Shown: positions 1 through 8,966 of the stretch, piece after piece | Position numbering within the stretch: position 1 is the stretch's first letter | How the letters are laid out: every line of letters starts with the position of its first letter | NCBI RefSeq assembly: GCF_002835935.1 | Contig: NZ_PJCF01000007.1 | Span: forward strand, 62,001-126,000 | Origin: Paraglaciecola sp. MB-3u-78 | GTDB taxonomy: Bacteria; Pseudomonadota; Gammaproteobacteria; Enterobacterales; Alteromonadaceae | Length of the DNA: 64,000 nucleotides | Direction of reading: 5' to 3' | Translations under genes and position numbers: made by a program | Notes under the pieces: model-generated | What the model saw: only the letters and a program-made list of their open reading frames with translations | What the model was told of the DNA's origin: nothing | The model's database searches: none

Positions 1-81
1 AGTAACAGCAATAACAGCATCATTGAGTCAGGATCAGAAAATTTTCGCTTATACCAACGTTCAAAAACGTTTAACATCTAG
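1..81 (+). CDS. possible 3' end of a gene entering from the left
   Basis: Frame 1 is open from the first base to a TAG at 79-81 and would encode the last 26 residues of a protein cut by the window edge (polar, Ser/Asn-rich, ending ...TFNI). There is no homology I recognise and 26 codons can be open by chance. The next ~90 bases before the following gene hold no feature I can name. Confidence 0.2.
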   Translation, partial: SNSNNSIIESGSENFRLYQRSKTFNI

Positions 82-172
82 TGTCCTTGTATATTATTAG
101 GCATCATCAATCTGTAGGTTATTGGTGATAGTGGAAGTTCATCTATAGGATGAAGACATTATTGCACAACCC

Positions 173-802
173 TTGCATGATAAAATAGAACTTAACTTAG
201 ATTATAGAAATAAAGAGAGGCTGTTTTTGCAATTAGATTGGACATGTCGTTTTGGCAACGTAAAAGCTATTTTGCAACTGAAAAAATCACTCAATTTAGG
301 AGAGGTCTCGAATCATTTTCAAATAGTAGCGAATAAACTATTGGAGCTAGAAGGCACATTTACCGACGGTTTTGATAATAATATTAAATACTTACTGAAT
401 AAAAAAAACTGGCATTTAGCTAATTGTAAGCAAGGGAAACCATCAATCGCACTGAAAAAAAACTGCAACCAATACGCATTTGATTTGTTTTGTTTTCCTA
501 TTGTTAACAACGAACCTCAAGCGCTGATTAAGCCTTTTGATGCCGATTCACCCTTCAAAGAATTCAATCCATCAAGTCTGGGTCCACTGCTTAGTATTCC
601 CAAATTAAAAGACTTTATCGCGGTGACAATCCATTGCGGAGATGAGGCAGATATGGAATTACTTAAATATGCCCATATATTACTAGAACAATTAATAGAT
701 TTACTGAGCACATCATTACACGTGGTTGAAAATAGTGGCCAGTCAGTCCAAGAGATATTTTTATCTGTTGAGCAACAATTAAAAGAACTAAAACAAGCTT
801 AA
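173..802 (+). CDS. hypothetical protein, ~209 aa, no recognised domain
   Basis: I do not recognise this protein. It is soluble-looking: no signal peptide, no hydrophobic segment long enough for a membrane helix, and a probable coiled or helical C-terminus (VEQQLKELKQA). The start is unclear. The first conventional initiator in frame is the TTG at 173, which has no ribosome-binding site. The frame is open back to 149, and an AGGA at 147-150 sits 7 nt before an in-frame ATT (158-160), so initiation upstream of 173 or loss of an original ATG is possible. It lies alone upstream of bepA on the same strand, 111 bp away. Codon use and AT content match its neighbours. Confidence 0.6.
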   Translation: MHDKIELNLDYRNKERLFLQLDWTCRFGNVKAILQLKKSLNLGEVSNHFQIVANKLLELEGTFTDGFDNNIKYLLNKKNWHLANCKQGKPSIALKKNCNQYAFDLFCFPIVNNEPQALIKPFDADSPFKEFNPSSLGPLLSIPKLKDFIAVTIHCGDEADMELLKYAHILLEQLIDLLSTSLHVVENSGQSVQEIFLSVEQQLKELKQA

Positions 803-913
803 TATATCAGCTGGAATTGAACTAATTGGCGAGTAGTTGATCCATAACAAACGCAAGTATTTAATAATTAATACTGTCATGTAATCTAGACACACTTAAA
901 TTAGACGTAATCT

Positions 914-2368
914 ATGATAAAACCTATTGCTAGCATCGTTGTTTCTGCCTTAAGTATATTTTTATTAGGCACTATGTCTGTTAGCGCAGTAAATAAGAAA
1001 AATGACTTACCCGAAATAGGTGTGGTGGCATCTAGCGCAATCAGCTTAGATAAAGAGGTATTAATTGGCGACGCCCTGATGCGTCAACTACGCGGTCAAG
1101 CCCCTATTATTAACGATCCATTGTTAGATGAATATATTCAAGACATTGGTAATCGTTTGGTTGCACAAGCGGACAATGTAAAATTTCCTTACAAGTTTTT
1201 TATTCTTAATAGTCCAGATATCAATGCATTCGCTTTTTTTGGCGGGCATATCGGTATTCACACCGGGCTTATTTTTAATGCCAGAAACGAATCTGAATTA
1301 GCCTCGGTGTTGGCTCATGAAGTCAGTCATGTTACTCAAAGACACATTGCACGTAGTATTGAAGCGAGACAAAAATCCTCTCCTTTGCAAATTGCCAGTT
1401 TGCTGGGTAGCATATTAGTAGCAGTGGTGAATCCAGAAGCAGGCATGGCGGCGCTTTCTGTTAGTAATGCTGCCTCAGCACAATCTTCAATCAATTACAC
1501 CAGACAAAATGAAAAAGAAGCCGACAGAGTTGGCATTGGAATACTAGCTGAAGCAGGATTTGATCCAAATGGTGCAAGCAGTTTCTTTGGAATATTGGCT
1601 GAAAAAAATCGTCTTAAATCATCTCCTCTCGCATTTTTGCTGACTCATCCTTTACCTGAATCACGGATTGCCGATGCACGAACACGAGCGGCATCTTTTC
1701 GACCACGAGAAATTCCTGAAAGCATCAATTTTCACTTAGCTAAGACGAGAATAATAGCCCGCTACTATGCCAATCCTAAGCGTAATATCGAATATTTTTC
1801 TGACATATTGCAAAAACAAAGTTATGTTTTTAAACAAGCCGCAGAATACGGTTTAGTTTTATCTTATTTAGCCAACGAACAATTTGAACCAGCATTAAAG
1901 TTAATAGATATGTTGTTGGAAAAATATCCCGATAATTTATTCTATTTAGATACCTATACCGATATTGCTATAGAAATGAATCAACATCAAAAAGCGATTG
2001 ACAAATTATCGGCACAAATTGTTCATGCACCTTTCAACCAAGTGTTGACCTTAAATTTGGCGAATGTGTTAATCAAATTTGGAAATTTTGAAAGATCAAT
2101 ATCACTTTTAAAAGATTACTTATTAATTAATCCAGACAATATGTTGGCCTACGATCTACTTTCAGATGCCTATCGTATTAGCGAGCAAAAGCTAGAGATG
2201 CACCAAGTAAAAGCCGAGGTGTATGCCTTAGTGGCGGCCTATCCAAGAGCAATAGATGAATTACATACGGCCTATAATTACGCTGACGAACGTAATATTG
2301 AGAAACAAAGGATAAGAGCCAGAATTGAGCAATTTAGAACCGCCCAAGAGCGATTACAAACCCTTTAA
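914..2368 (+). CDS. bepA: BepA-type M48 periplasmic metalloprotease with TPRs
   Basis: Zinc metallopeptidase of the M48 family, matching BepA (YfgC). In that family the protein works in the periplasm on outer-membrane assembly, helping BAM substrates such as LptD fold or degrading them when stalled. The sequence shows an N-terminal signal peptide (about residues 1-25, ending SVSA), the HEVSH zinc motif at 135-139, and the downstream glutamate ligand in NEKEAD near 202. From about residue 300 to the end there are helical TPR-like repeats, as in BepA. The length (484 aa) is the usual one. The start is ATG 914. Its last 15 bases overlap the convergent thioredoxin gene on the other strand. Confidence 0.93.
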   Translation: MIKPIASIVVSALSIFLLGTMSVSAVNKKNDLPEIGVVASSAISLDKEVLIGDALMRQLRGQAPIINDPLLDEYIQDIGNRLVAQADNVKFPYKFFILNSPDINAFAFFGGHIGIHTGLIFNARNESELASVLAHEVSHVTQRHIARSIEARQKSSPLQIASLLGSILVAVVNPEAGMAALSVSNAASAQSSINYTRQNEKEADRVGIGILAEAGFDPNGASSFFGILAEKNRLKSSPLAFLLTHPLPESRIADARTRAASFRPREIPESINFHLAKTRIIARYYANPKRNIEYFSDILQKQSYVFKQAAEYGLVLSYLANEQFEPALKLIDMLLEKYPDNLFYLDTYTDIAIEMNQHQKAIDKLSAQIVHAPFNQVLTLNLANVLIKFGNFERSISLLKDYLLINPDNMLAYDLLSDAYRISEQKLEMHQVKAEVYALVAAYPRAIDELHTAYNYADERNIEKQRIRARIEQFRTAQERLQTL

Positions 2369-2821
2369 CACATTAATAGTGTGTATGAGTTTTTCGGCAC
2401 TTTGCTCGCCTTTCAATTGTTTTTGTACTTTGCCATCGGCATCAAGAATATAAGTGGTCGGCAAGGTGTTAGGTGGTCGGTTCCATGGCATTAAATTAAG
2501 TTTGTCTATAATAGGAAATTGAATATTATATTTTTGTTGTAGAGCCAATAGTTGCGATTTGTTCAAGGGATCAAAACTTATCGCAAACATATTTATATCA
2601 TTATTATATTGTTGGAAGAAATGGTTCAACTCAGGGATTTCTCGCAAACAGGGTGCGCACCATTCGGCAAAGTAATTAACTACTGTCCATTTTCCTTGTG
2701 AATCACTCCAACGATGTTCCTGTCCATCAAGTGAAGTGAAATCCACTTTTAAATTTTGCTGAGTCCACAAACCGACCAACAAAGCTAAAGACGCAATCAA
2801 TATAATGACAATTTTTTTCAA
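2354..2821 (-). CDS. TlpA-like membrane-anchored thioredoxin
   Basis: Thioredoxin-fold protein of the TlpA/ResA/DsbE class, 155 aa. It has one N-terminal hydrophobic segment (residues ~4-20) that would anchor it in the inner membrane or act as a signal, followed by the redox motif WCAPC (Cys55 and Cys58) after VVNYFAEW. A cis-proline region (LPTTYILD) lies near residue 125. Members reduce periplasmic disulfides, often for cytochrome c maturation; the exact partner cannot be told here. It converges on bepA with a 15-bp overlap of the coding ends, and no terminator is visible between them. Its 5' end faces arsC divergently across about 100 bp. Confidence 0.85.
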   Translation of the reverse strand: MKKIVIILIASLALLVGLWTQQNLKVDFTSLDGQEHRWSDSQGKWTVVNYFAEWCAPCLREIPELNHFFQQYNNDINMFAISFDPLNKSQLLALQQKYNIQFPIIDKLNLMPWNRPPNTLPTTYILDADGKVQKQLKGEQSAEKLIHTINVLKGL

Positions 2822-2922
2822 AATAATAGTGTCCTAAATATGAGTTACTCTCGTAACCAAAAGAATAAAATGTAGAATACTACGTATAAATACGATATCT
2901 CATTCGAAGTGAAAATAAATTT

Positions 2923-3276
2923 ATGTCTGACCTTAAAATATTACATAATCCTAGATGTTCGAAAAGCCGCCAAACCCTTCAAATACTCTATGATAAAGGA
3001 CTTGAGCCACACATTATCGAGTATTTAAAAACGCCAATCAGTGCACCAGACTTGCAGCTTATTATTAAGCAATTAGGCTTTTCCTCCCCGAGGCAATTGA
3101 TGAGAAAAGGCGAAGACGCTTACAAACAGCAAAATTTAGCCGATCTAACCTTAACTGAAGACAGTCTCATTAAGGCTATGCTTGATACACCAAAACTCAT
3201 AGAACGACCTATCGTTTTATGCAACGGTCAAGCCGCGATTGGCCGCCCCCCTGAATCCATTTTGGATATTTTATGA
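2923..3276 (+). CDS. arsC: arsenate reductase (glutaredoxin-type ArsC)
   Basis: ArsC-family reductase, 117 aa. In the family, arsenate bound to the N-terminal cysteine is reduced to arsenite with glutathione/glutaredoxin. The catalytic Cys12 lies in HNPRCSKSR, directly after the first strand, and the later conserved Arg is seen in LIERPIVL. No arsenite pump or ArsR is nearby; the gene is the first of arsC-wrbA-DUF2069, a common chromosomal trio in this group, so a general redox role is as likely as arsenic resistance. It ends in a 4-bp ATGA overlap with wrbA, implying translational coupling. Confidence 0.92.
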   Translation: MSDLKILHNPRCSKSRQTLQILYDKGLEPHIIEYLKTPISAPDLQLIIKQLGFSSPRQLMRKGEDAYKQQNLADLTLTEDSLIKAMLDTPKLIERPIVLCNGQAAIGRPPESILDIL

Positions 3277-3866
3277 GTCAAGTGGTTCTGATTTTGTATT
3301 ATAGCCGCCATGGCGCAACTCAAGCTATGGCTAACAGCATAGCATTAGGCGTTGAAAAATCAGGCCTTGAGGCACGCCTTCGCTGTGTTCCTGAAGTGAG
3401 CAATAATTTCACTCAAATTCAGAATTCAATACCCAGTTCTGGTGATCCTTATGTGGTAAAACAAGACCTAGATGATTGTTGTGCATTGGCACTTGGCAGC
3501 CCCACACGTTTCGGAAACATGGCGGCACCTCTAAAATACTTTTTAGATGACACCAGCGCTCAATGGTTAGCAGGCACGTTAGAAAACAAACCGGCTTGTG
3601 TTTTCACCTCTACATCCAGTATGCATGGCGGGCAAGAGACAACCTTGCTTACTATGATGCTCCCCTTGTTTCACCACGGTATGCTATTATGTGGATTGCC
3701 CTACTCCAACCCAGAATTACACACCACATTGTCTGGCGGCAGCCCATATGGTGTCACACATCTGGCTCAAGGGGACAACAAAAGCAAACTCACTAATGAA
3801 GAACAAACACTGTGTATCGAACAAGGCAGAAGGCTTGCAGTACTAGCGGCGAAACTGGGCAACTAA
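3273..3866 (+). CDS. wrbA: NAD(P)H:quinone oxidoreductase, WrbA type
   Basis: Flavodoxin-like FMN protein of the WrbA family, 197 aa. These tetramers reduce quinones by two electrons with NAD(P)H and protect against redox cycling. Visible features are the N-terminal phosphate-binding loop (YYSRHGATQAMA), the flavin-contacting SPTRFGNM segment and the TSTSSMHGGQETT loop, and the length is standard. Its start overlaps the arsC stop (ATGA), so the two are likely one transcript with the downstream DUF2069 gene 41 bp further on. Confidence 0.92.
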   Translation: MSQVVLILYYSRHGATQAMANSIALGVEKSGLEARLRCVPEVSNNFTQIQNSIPSSGDPYVVKQDLDDCCALALGSPTRFGNMAAPLKYFLDDTSAQWLAGTLENKPACVFTSTSSMHGGQETTLLTMMLPLFHHGMLLCGLPYSNPELHTTLSGGSPYGVTHLAQGDNKSKLTNEEQTLCIEQGRRLAVLAAKLGN

Positions 3867-3907
3867 CCTGAATACGAAACAAGCAACCTGTATACGAGAT
3901 AAGCAAC

Positions 3908-4336
3908 ATGACATTTAACAGCACTTTTTTTCGACGATTAACCTTAACTAGCTATTTACTTTTAATTGTTTGGTTAGTGGTCTGGCATTTTTTCTTAACC
4001 ATAGACAAACCCACTTCTACCGTATTCACTTTATTATTTTGGGTGGTACCAATTTTATTACCGGCTAAAGGGCTGATAGCAGGTAAACCCTATACTTATG
4101 CATGGACCAATTTTATTGTCATGTATTATTTATTGCATGGTCTGACGGCTGTATATGCCGTCGAAGGGGAGCGTTTGTATGCCCTAGTCGAGATAATATT
4201 ATGTACCCTATTATTCACAGGTTGTAGCTTTTATGCCCGCATCAGAGGACGTGAACTTGGCTTAGGTATTCGTAAACTTAAAGAAGAGCTATTAGAAGAA
4301 AAACAGGCGTTTGAAGGCCACAGTAATAATAAATAA
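3908..4336 (+). CDS. DUF2069 inner-membrane protein
   Basis: Small polytopic membrane protein, 142 aa, with about four hydrophobic helices (roughly residues 12-32, 37-55, 62-82, 92-110) and a charged cytoplasmic tail (RKLKEELLEEKQAFEGH). This matches the DUF2069 family, found next to wrbA in many gammaproteobacteria; no biochemical function is known to me. It is the last gene of arsC-wrbA-DUF2069 and converges on hda with only 6 bp between stop codons. Confidence 0.8.
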   Translation: MTFNSTFFRRLTLTSYLLLIVWLVVWHFFLTIDKPTSTVFTLLFWVVPILLPAKGLIAGKPYTYAWTNFIVMYYLLHGLTAVYAVEGERLYALVEIILCTLLFTGCSFYARIRGRELGLGIRKLKEELLEEKQAFEGHSNNK

Positions 4337-4342
4337 CCCCAG

Positions 4343-5062
4343 CTAAAGAGCCAAAATAGATTTTACAAAAGGGATAGTGAGTTTTCGCTGCTGTTGCAGT
4401 GATTGCTCATCAAGAATGTCTAAAGATGCAATCAAGGCTGGCATATCTCGCTGCCAATGATTAACCAGATATTTGGCAACATCTTTCGACATATTTAACC
4501 CTCGATGTTGGGCTTTTACTACCAACGCCTTCTGTCGCTGCTCGTCGGTCAATGAATAAAGTTGAAAATTAGTGCCCCAAGACAGCCTAGAAATGAGATC
4601 AGGTAGTTCTAGGGATAACTGTTGCGAAGGCTGATCGCCTGTAATGACTAAGCAACCATTATTCTGTTCTTTCACCCTATTGATCAAATCAAATACTGCA
4701 ATTTGCCAAGCACGTTCGCCCTGCAATTTTTCAATGTCGTCGAGACAAATTAAACGATAAGATTCAAGTCCTAACAGCACATCTGGTGACAGATGTTGTT
4801 TTTCATTAAAGCTTAAATATATACATGTCTCACCCGCTAATTCAGCTTGTTGGCAAGTTGCATACAACAAGTGACTTTTGCCCAAACCAGAATCAGAAAA
4901 CAAATATGTCAGCCAATTATTCACCTTTTTATTTTCAAGTTGACTGAATAGCTCGTTTAGATGGCTGCATGCTTGCGCATTTTGGCCAGGGATAAAGCTG
5001 GCAAATGATTCGGTGTCTTTTATGCCAATAGGCAATGAAAGTTGACTGCTTACTTGACCCAA
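4343..5062 (-). CDS. hda: DnaA regulatory inactivator Hda
   Basis: AAA+ protein related to DnaA, 239 aa, the expected length for Hda. With DNA-loaded beta clamp it stimulates ATP hydrolysis on DnaA (RIDA) and so limits re-initiation of replication. The clamp-binding pentapeptide-like QLSLP is seen at residues ~7-11. A degenerate P-loop (DSGLGKSHLL) and Walker B (ICLDDIEKL) follow, with sensor and Arg-finger regions (LISRLSWG) further on. The DUF2066 gene lies directly upstream on the same strand and overlaps it by 13 bp, an arrangement conserved in related genera. Confidence 0.93.
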   Translation of the reverse strand: MGQVSSQLSLPIGIKDTESFASFIPGQNAQACSHLNELFSQLENKKVNNWLTYLFSDSGLGKSHLLYATCQQAELAGETCIYLSFNEKQHLSPDVLLGLESYRLICLDDIEKLQGERAWQIAVFDLINRVKEQNNGCLVITGDQPSQQLSLELPDLISRLSWGTNFQLYSLTDEQRQKALVVKAQHRGLNMSKDVAKYLVNHWQRDMPALIASLDILDEQSLQQQRKLTIPFVKSILAL

Positions 5063-6165
5063 AAGAACTCCAAACCCAGTATAGGCTGACCAAAATCATC
5101 TACCACGGGTCTAATTTTGCTATCTAAGCTCAGGGCGTTGGTTAAATCCTCAATGTCACCTAACAAATCCAATTCGAAGGTTGCACGGGGACCTTGCTGT
5201 TGAATCAAAGTGGCACCATAAACAATACTCATATTTTCGAGAGACCTTAAAGCCAAGCTATAGTAGATAAGAGAATCAATATTGTTGACAACAATTTGAA
5301 CCTTGGTATCTGCCCGATCAATTTGCGCCAGATCAATCGCATATTTCAAAGACAACTGATCAGCCAAAGCATCAATCAAAGCCTCTGCAATAATTAATGG
5401 GCTATCACCTTGTACTTGCCCTGCCAATAGGCCCCTCCCCTCTATCATGGTCCAGTCAGCTGACCATTTTAGCGCCGACTTAGGGTTCGCTATCACAGGA
5501 TTTTGAAAGACATCAGATGCTTGATTATCACTAAGGTAAATTCTCGCAGAAAGCACAGATGGAACAGAATAACGCTCACTAGCTTGAGATATTTGCGTAC
5601 TAAACCCACCCCAAATATCAAATACTCCCAAACTTTGTATATCGTCAAGATCCCATACAGGAAACATCAAAGTAATGCCTCTTTGAGCAGCCCGTAAACG
5701 CAATTGTTGATAAAGGCCTGCATACTCTGTTGGCCTAGCAATGTGTCTATCTGCATCTTCAGACGACTTGATAGCCAACCAAATCAATGTGTCTGGGCGT
5801 CTTTTGTCCCAAACAGGAAAACCAGCGTTACGGATCACATTTTCCACTCGCTGAGGATCAAAGCTTATTACCAAATAGAGTTGTGATTCTTGCTTATCAT
5901 AACTATAGGATCTGACAAAACCCGTCGCCCTAGTGATAGCATTTTTAATTTTTTGGTTAGTCAGTAAGTCGTTATTACCTCGTACTTTAATAAGCACTTG
6001 TTTAAGGGCGAGACTAAAAGCATTATTTTGTGTTTGTTCTGACTGATTATCTACGGGTATCTTAGCATCGTATAAATCATCAATAACCGCTGCATTAACG
6101 CTTTGTAAGCTAACTATCCACATAAGCACAAAAGCGAATAATACAGGGTGTGTTTTTATTGGCAT
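5050..6165 (-). CDS. DUF2066 domain secreted protein
   Basis: Protein of about 371 aa with an N-terminal signal peptide (hydrophobic VLFAFVLMWIVSLQSVNA). The body matches the DUF2066 family, encoded upstream of hda in many gammaproteobacteria; its function is not established. I chose ATG 6165 rather than the in-frame TTG three codons earlier, because the AGGAGAG ribosome-binding site abuts that TTG but is correctly 9 nt from the ATG. The 3' end overlaps the start of hda by 13 bp, so expression is probably coupled. Confidence 0.82.
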   Translation of the reverse strand: MPIKTHPVLFAFVLMWIVSLQSVNAAVIDDLYDAKIPVDNQSEQTQNNAFSLALKQVLIKVRGNNDLLTNQKIKNAITRATGFVRSYSYDKQESQLYLVISFDPQRVENVIRNAGFPVWDKRRPDTLIWLAIKSSEDADRHIARPTEYAGLYQQLRLRAAQRGITLMFPVWDLDDIQSLGVFDIWGGFSTQISQASERYSVPSVLSARIYLSDNQASDVFQNPVIANPKSALKWSADWTMIEGRGLLAGQVQGDSPLIIAEALIDALADQLSLKYAIDLAQIDRADTKVQIVVNNIDSLIYYSLALRSLENMSIVYGATLIQQQGPRATFELDLLGDIEDLTNALSLDSKIRPVVDDFGQPILGLEFFWVK

Positions 6166-6368
6166 CAGGGCCAACTCTCCTCAAAACCTATTTCTGAAGA
6201 CTATTGTCTTTTATTTGAGAACAAAATTCATCAATTGTTTATCAATCTATATAGTCAAACCACCTTAAAATGAAAATTCAGAGTTATTTGAGTATATCTG
6301 TCGTTGGTATTATTTGTGCAAGCTGCTAAAATCTGCGCTCTTTTTTGCGGTCATACTGAGGAAAATAC

Positions 6369-7406
6369 GTGAGCGATAACAATTCATCACTAAGTTACAA
6401 AGATGCTGGGGTTGATATTGATGCAGGCAATCAACTAGTCGAAAGAATTAAATCGGTCGCAAAAAAAACTCATAGGCCTGAAGTCAGGGGTGGTTTGGGT
6501 GGATTTGGCGCTTTATGCTCATTACCAGAAAAATATAAAAAACCACTACTAGTATCAGGCACCGACGGTGTAGGTACCAAACTAAGATTGGCAATGGACT
6601 TAAAGCAACACGCTGGTATTGGCATAGATTTAGTCGCAATGTGTGTTAATGACCTAATAGTCCAAGGCGCAGAGCCTTTGTTTTTCCTCGACTACTATGC
6701 CACCGGAAAATTAAATATAGATACAGCTGCAGAAGTGGTAACGGGTATTGGCAAAGGTTGCGAATTATCTGGCTGCGCACTTATAGGCGGTGAAACGGCT
6801 GAAATGCCGGGTATGTATCATGGTGAAGATTACGATGTGGCTGGATTTTGCGTAGGTGTTGTCGAAGCAGATGATGTGATTGATGGTTCTCGGGTTGCAC
6901 ACGGAGATGCGCTGATTGCCCTCGCCTCTTCTGGTCCTCATTCCAATGGTTATTCTTTGATACGTAAAATTTTAGAAGTATCCGCTAGTGATACCAATGA
7001 AATACTAGAAGGCAAAGCCTTATCGGAACATTTACTTGAGCCTACCCGCATTTATGTCAAGAATGTATTGTCTTTACTAGAACAAATACAAGTTAACGCT
7101 ATAACCCATATCACTGGCGGTGGATTTTGGGAAAACATTCCGAGAGTTTTACCACAAGGCACCAAAGCGGTGATCGATGGCACAAGTTGGCAATGGCCAG
7201 CAATTTTTAATTGGTTACAACAAAAAGGTAATGTGACTACCCATGAAATGTACCGTACCTTCAACTGTGGTGTAGGTTTAATGATTGTGCTACCCAATGA
7301 TAAAGCTGCCCAAGCGATTAAAATTTTAAACAAACTTGGCGAAAATGCTTGGCAGATTGGTCGTATAGAAAATACTGACGACGAACAACAGGTTGAGATA
7401 AATTAA
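6369..7406 (+). CDS. purM: phosphoribosylformylglycinamidine cyclo-ligase (AIR synthetase)
   Basis: PurM closes the imidazole ring in purine biosynthesis, converting FGAM and ATP to AIR. The protein is 345 aa, the usual size. Hallmarks visible are the N-terminal [13 protein letters not shown] segment, GTDGVGTKL, the ATP-binding [20 protein letters not shown] region, [11 protein letters not shown] and [10 protein letters not shown]. The start is GTG 6369. It is immediately followed by purN with no gap, the classical purMN operon. The ~190 bp upstream, divergent from DUF2066, should hold its promoter, but I could not see a convincing PurR operator. Confidence 0.96.
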   Translation: MSDNNSSLSYKDAGVDIDAGNQLVERIKSVAKKTHRPEVRGGLGGFGALCSLPEKYKKPLLVSGTDGVGTKLRLAMDLKQHAGIGIDLVAMCVNDLIVQGAEPLFFLDYYATGKLNIDTAAEVVTGIGKGCELSGCALIGGETAEMPGMYHGEDYDVAGFCVGVVEADDVIDGSRVAHGDALIALASSGPHSNGYSLIRKILEVSASDTNEILEGKALSEHLLEPTRIYVKNVLSLLEQIQVNAITHITGGGFWENIPRVLPQGTKAVIDGTSWQWPAIFNWLQQKGNVTTHEMYRTFNCGVGLMIVLPNDKAAQAIKILNKLGENAWQIGRIENTDDEQQVEIN

Positions 7407-8063
7407 GTGACTGAGCAACAGGCGCAAAAGTCCATAGTTGTATTGGTTTCAGGTAATGGTTCAAACTTACAAGCGATCATCGAGGACATTTCTCAGCTAA
7501 AAATTAATGCTAAGATTTCAGCTGTTATCGCAAACCAAAAAACAGCATATGGGTTAACTCGCGCTGAAAACGCGGGTATCCCAGCAATTTTTATTGATCA
7601 TAAAAGCTTTGCTAGCAGAGAAGAATATGATGCCAAAATGGTGCAGTGTATCAACGAGTTCACTCCGGATCTCATTGTATTAGCAGGGTTTATGCGTATT
7701 CTCACTCCAGATTTTGTAGAACATTATCTCGGTAGGATGTTGAACATTCATCCATCTTTGTTGCCCAAGTATAAGGGATTAAATACACACAAAAGGGCGA
7801 TTGATGCTGAAGATAAAGAGCATGGTGCTTCAGTGCACTTTGTCACACCAGAGTTAGATGGTGGTCCAGTAGTGTTGCAGTCTAAAGTGCCTGTATTTGA
7901 GCAACAAGACGCACAAGAATTAGCGGATCGCGTTCAACAACAAGAACGTCAAATGTACCCCCTTGTAATTAAATGGTTTTGTGAAGACAGGCTGAAAATG
8001 ATCAATAATAAAGCAGTACTAGACAACCAAATATTAGCTGAAGAGGGTTACGCAATTGAGTAA
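7407..8063 (+). CDS. purN: phosphoribosylglycinamide formyltransferase
   Basis: PurN transfers a formyl group from 10-formyl-THF to GAR, making FGAR, the step feeding the PurL/PurM branch. The 218-aa protein shows the phosphate-binding SGNGSNLQAI loop, the catalytic-region motif LAGFMRIL, NIHPSLLPKYKG with its conserved Asn-His, and the HGASVHFVTPELDGGP segment with the catalytic Asp. The start is GTG 7407, directly abutting the purM stop. The DUF3108 gene begins 8 bp before its end, so all three are probably co-transcribed. Confidence 0.95.
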   Translation: MTEQQAQKSIVVLVSGNGSNLQAIIEDISQLKINAKISAVIANQKTAYGLTRAENAGIPAIFIDHKSFASREEYDAKMVQCINEFTPDLIVLAGFMRILTPDFVEHYLGRMLNIHPSLLPKYKGLNTHKRAIDAEDKEHGASVHFVTPELDGGPVVLQSKVPVFEQQDAQELADRVQQQERQMYPLVIKWFCEDRLKMINNKAVLDNQILAEEGYAIE

Positions 8064-8793
8064 ATGGCTCACGTTATTATCAATCACTTTACTTTTAGGG
8101 CTGACTTTTGGCGCAAATAAACCTGCTTATGGCGAAACCGAACAGTTAGTAGGTTTCGAGGCACAATACATAGTCTATCGATTTGGTCGAAGTTTAGGTA
8201 AAGCCAGACTGAGCCTAAAAGCCGATGAAGATAATCTATATAGATTAGATTACTACTCTAAAGTTTCAGCCTTCTTTTTATCAGACATTCGTTCTGAGAC
8301 CAGTCTTTTTTCGTTTGAAAATAAGCAGTTACAACCCCATACCTATGCTTACAGCCGCAGTGGAACAGGTTCGAATAAAAGCACCAAAATTCGTTTCGAT
8401 GCTGAAAAATCAACAGTTACCATCAATCAAGCGCAACCAATAGAATGGTTAGGTCAATTAGACAACCAACTTTATCGCTTGGATGTGCAATTAAAATTGG
8501 CCTCTGGTAAGCGTAAATTTGCCTATGACATTGTGAATAATAGAGGCCAGTTGCGTCATTATGAGTTAAAAGTAGTAGGCAAAGAACAACTCGACTTACC
8601 TTTCGGAATGATTGAAGGTATCAAGGTCAAAATTCTACGAAAAAATTCATCAAGAGAAACCATCGTTTGGTTTTCACCCCAGCTAAATTATCAACTAGTG
8701 AAGTTGCAACAATTCAAAGATGGTGATGAACAAGGTGAACTACGTTTAAAATATTTCAAATCACAAAACACCGAATTAGAAACAAAAAACTGA
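8056..8793 (+). CDS. DUF3108 domain periplasmic protein
   Basis: Secreted protein, 245 aa, with a signal peptide (SITLLLGLTFGANKPAYG). The rest is beta-rich and fits the DUF3108 family, commonly found immediately after purN in Alteromonadales and Pseudomonas relatives; function unknown. The start is a TTG at 8056 that overlaps the last codons of purN by 8 bp; no better initiator is present in frame. It ends the purM-purN-DUF3108 unit, and 173 bp without a gene separate it from fadE. Confidence 0.8.
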   Translation: MSKWLTLLSITLLLGLTFGANKPAYGETEQLVGFEAQYIVYRFGRSLGKARLSLKADEDNLYRLDYYSKVSAFFLSDIRSETSLFSFENKQLQPHTYAYSRSGTGSNKSTKIRFDAEKSTVTINQAQPIEWLGQLDNQLYRLDVQLKLASGKRKFAYDIVNNRGQLRHYELKVVGKEQLDLPFGMIEGIKVKILRKNSSRETIVWFSPQLNYQLVKLQQFKDGDEQGELRLKYFKSQNTELETKN

Positions 8794-8966
8794 CTCCACC
8801 CACAACTCATCTATAATTATGTCGCTATATTATCATTTTAACTTATGCAGTATCATTTGAAATATCCATCCAAATCAAAGGGACTAACTGATCCTTAAAC
8901 TTGATTTTTACATGGCTAAAATATATTGTTGAAAACTTGGTCTGACCTCTACTTATTGGAGCATTT

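Noticed and set aside
2923-3276. An arsenic-resistance operon at arsC
   Set aside because: No ArsR, ArsB/Acr3 or ArsA gene is present; the neighbours are wrbA and DUF2069, a common housekeeping arrangement.
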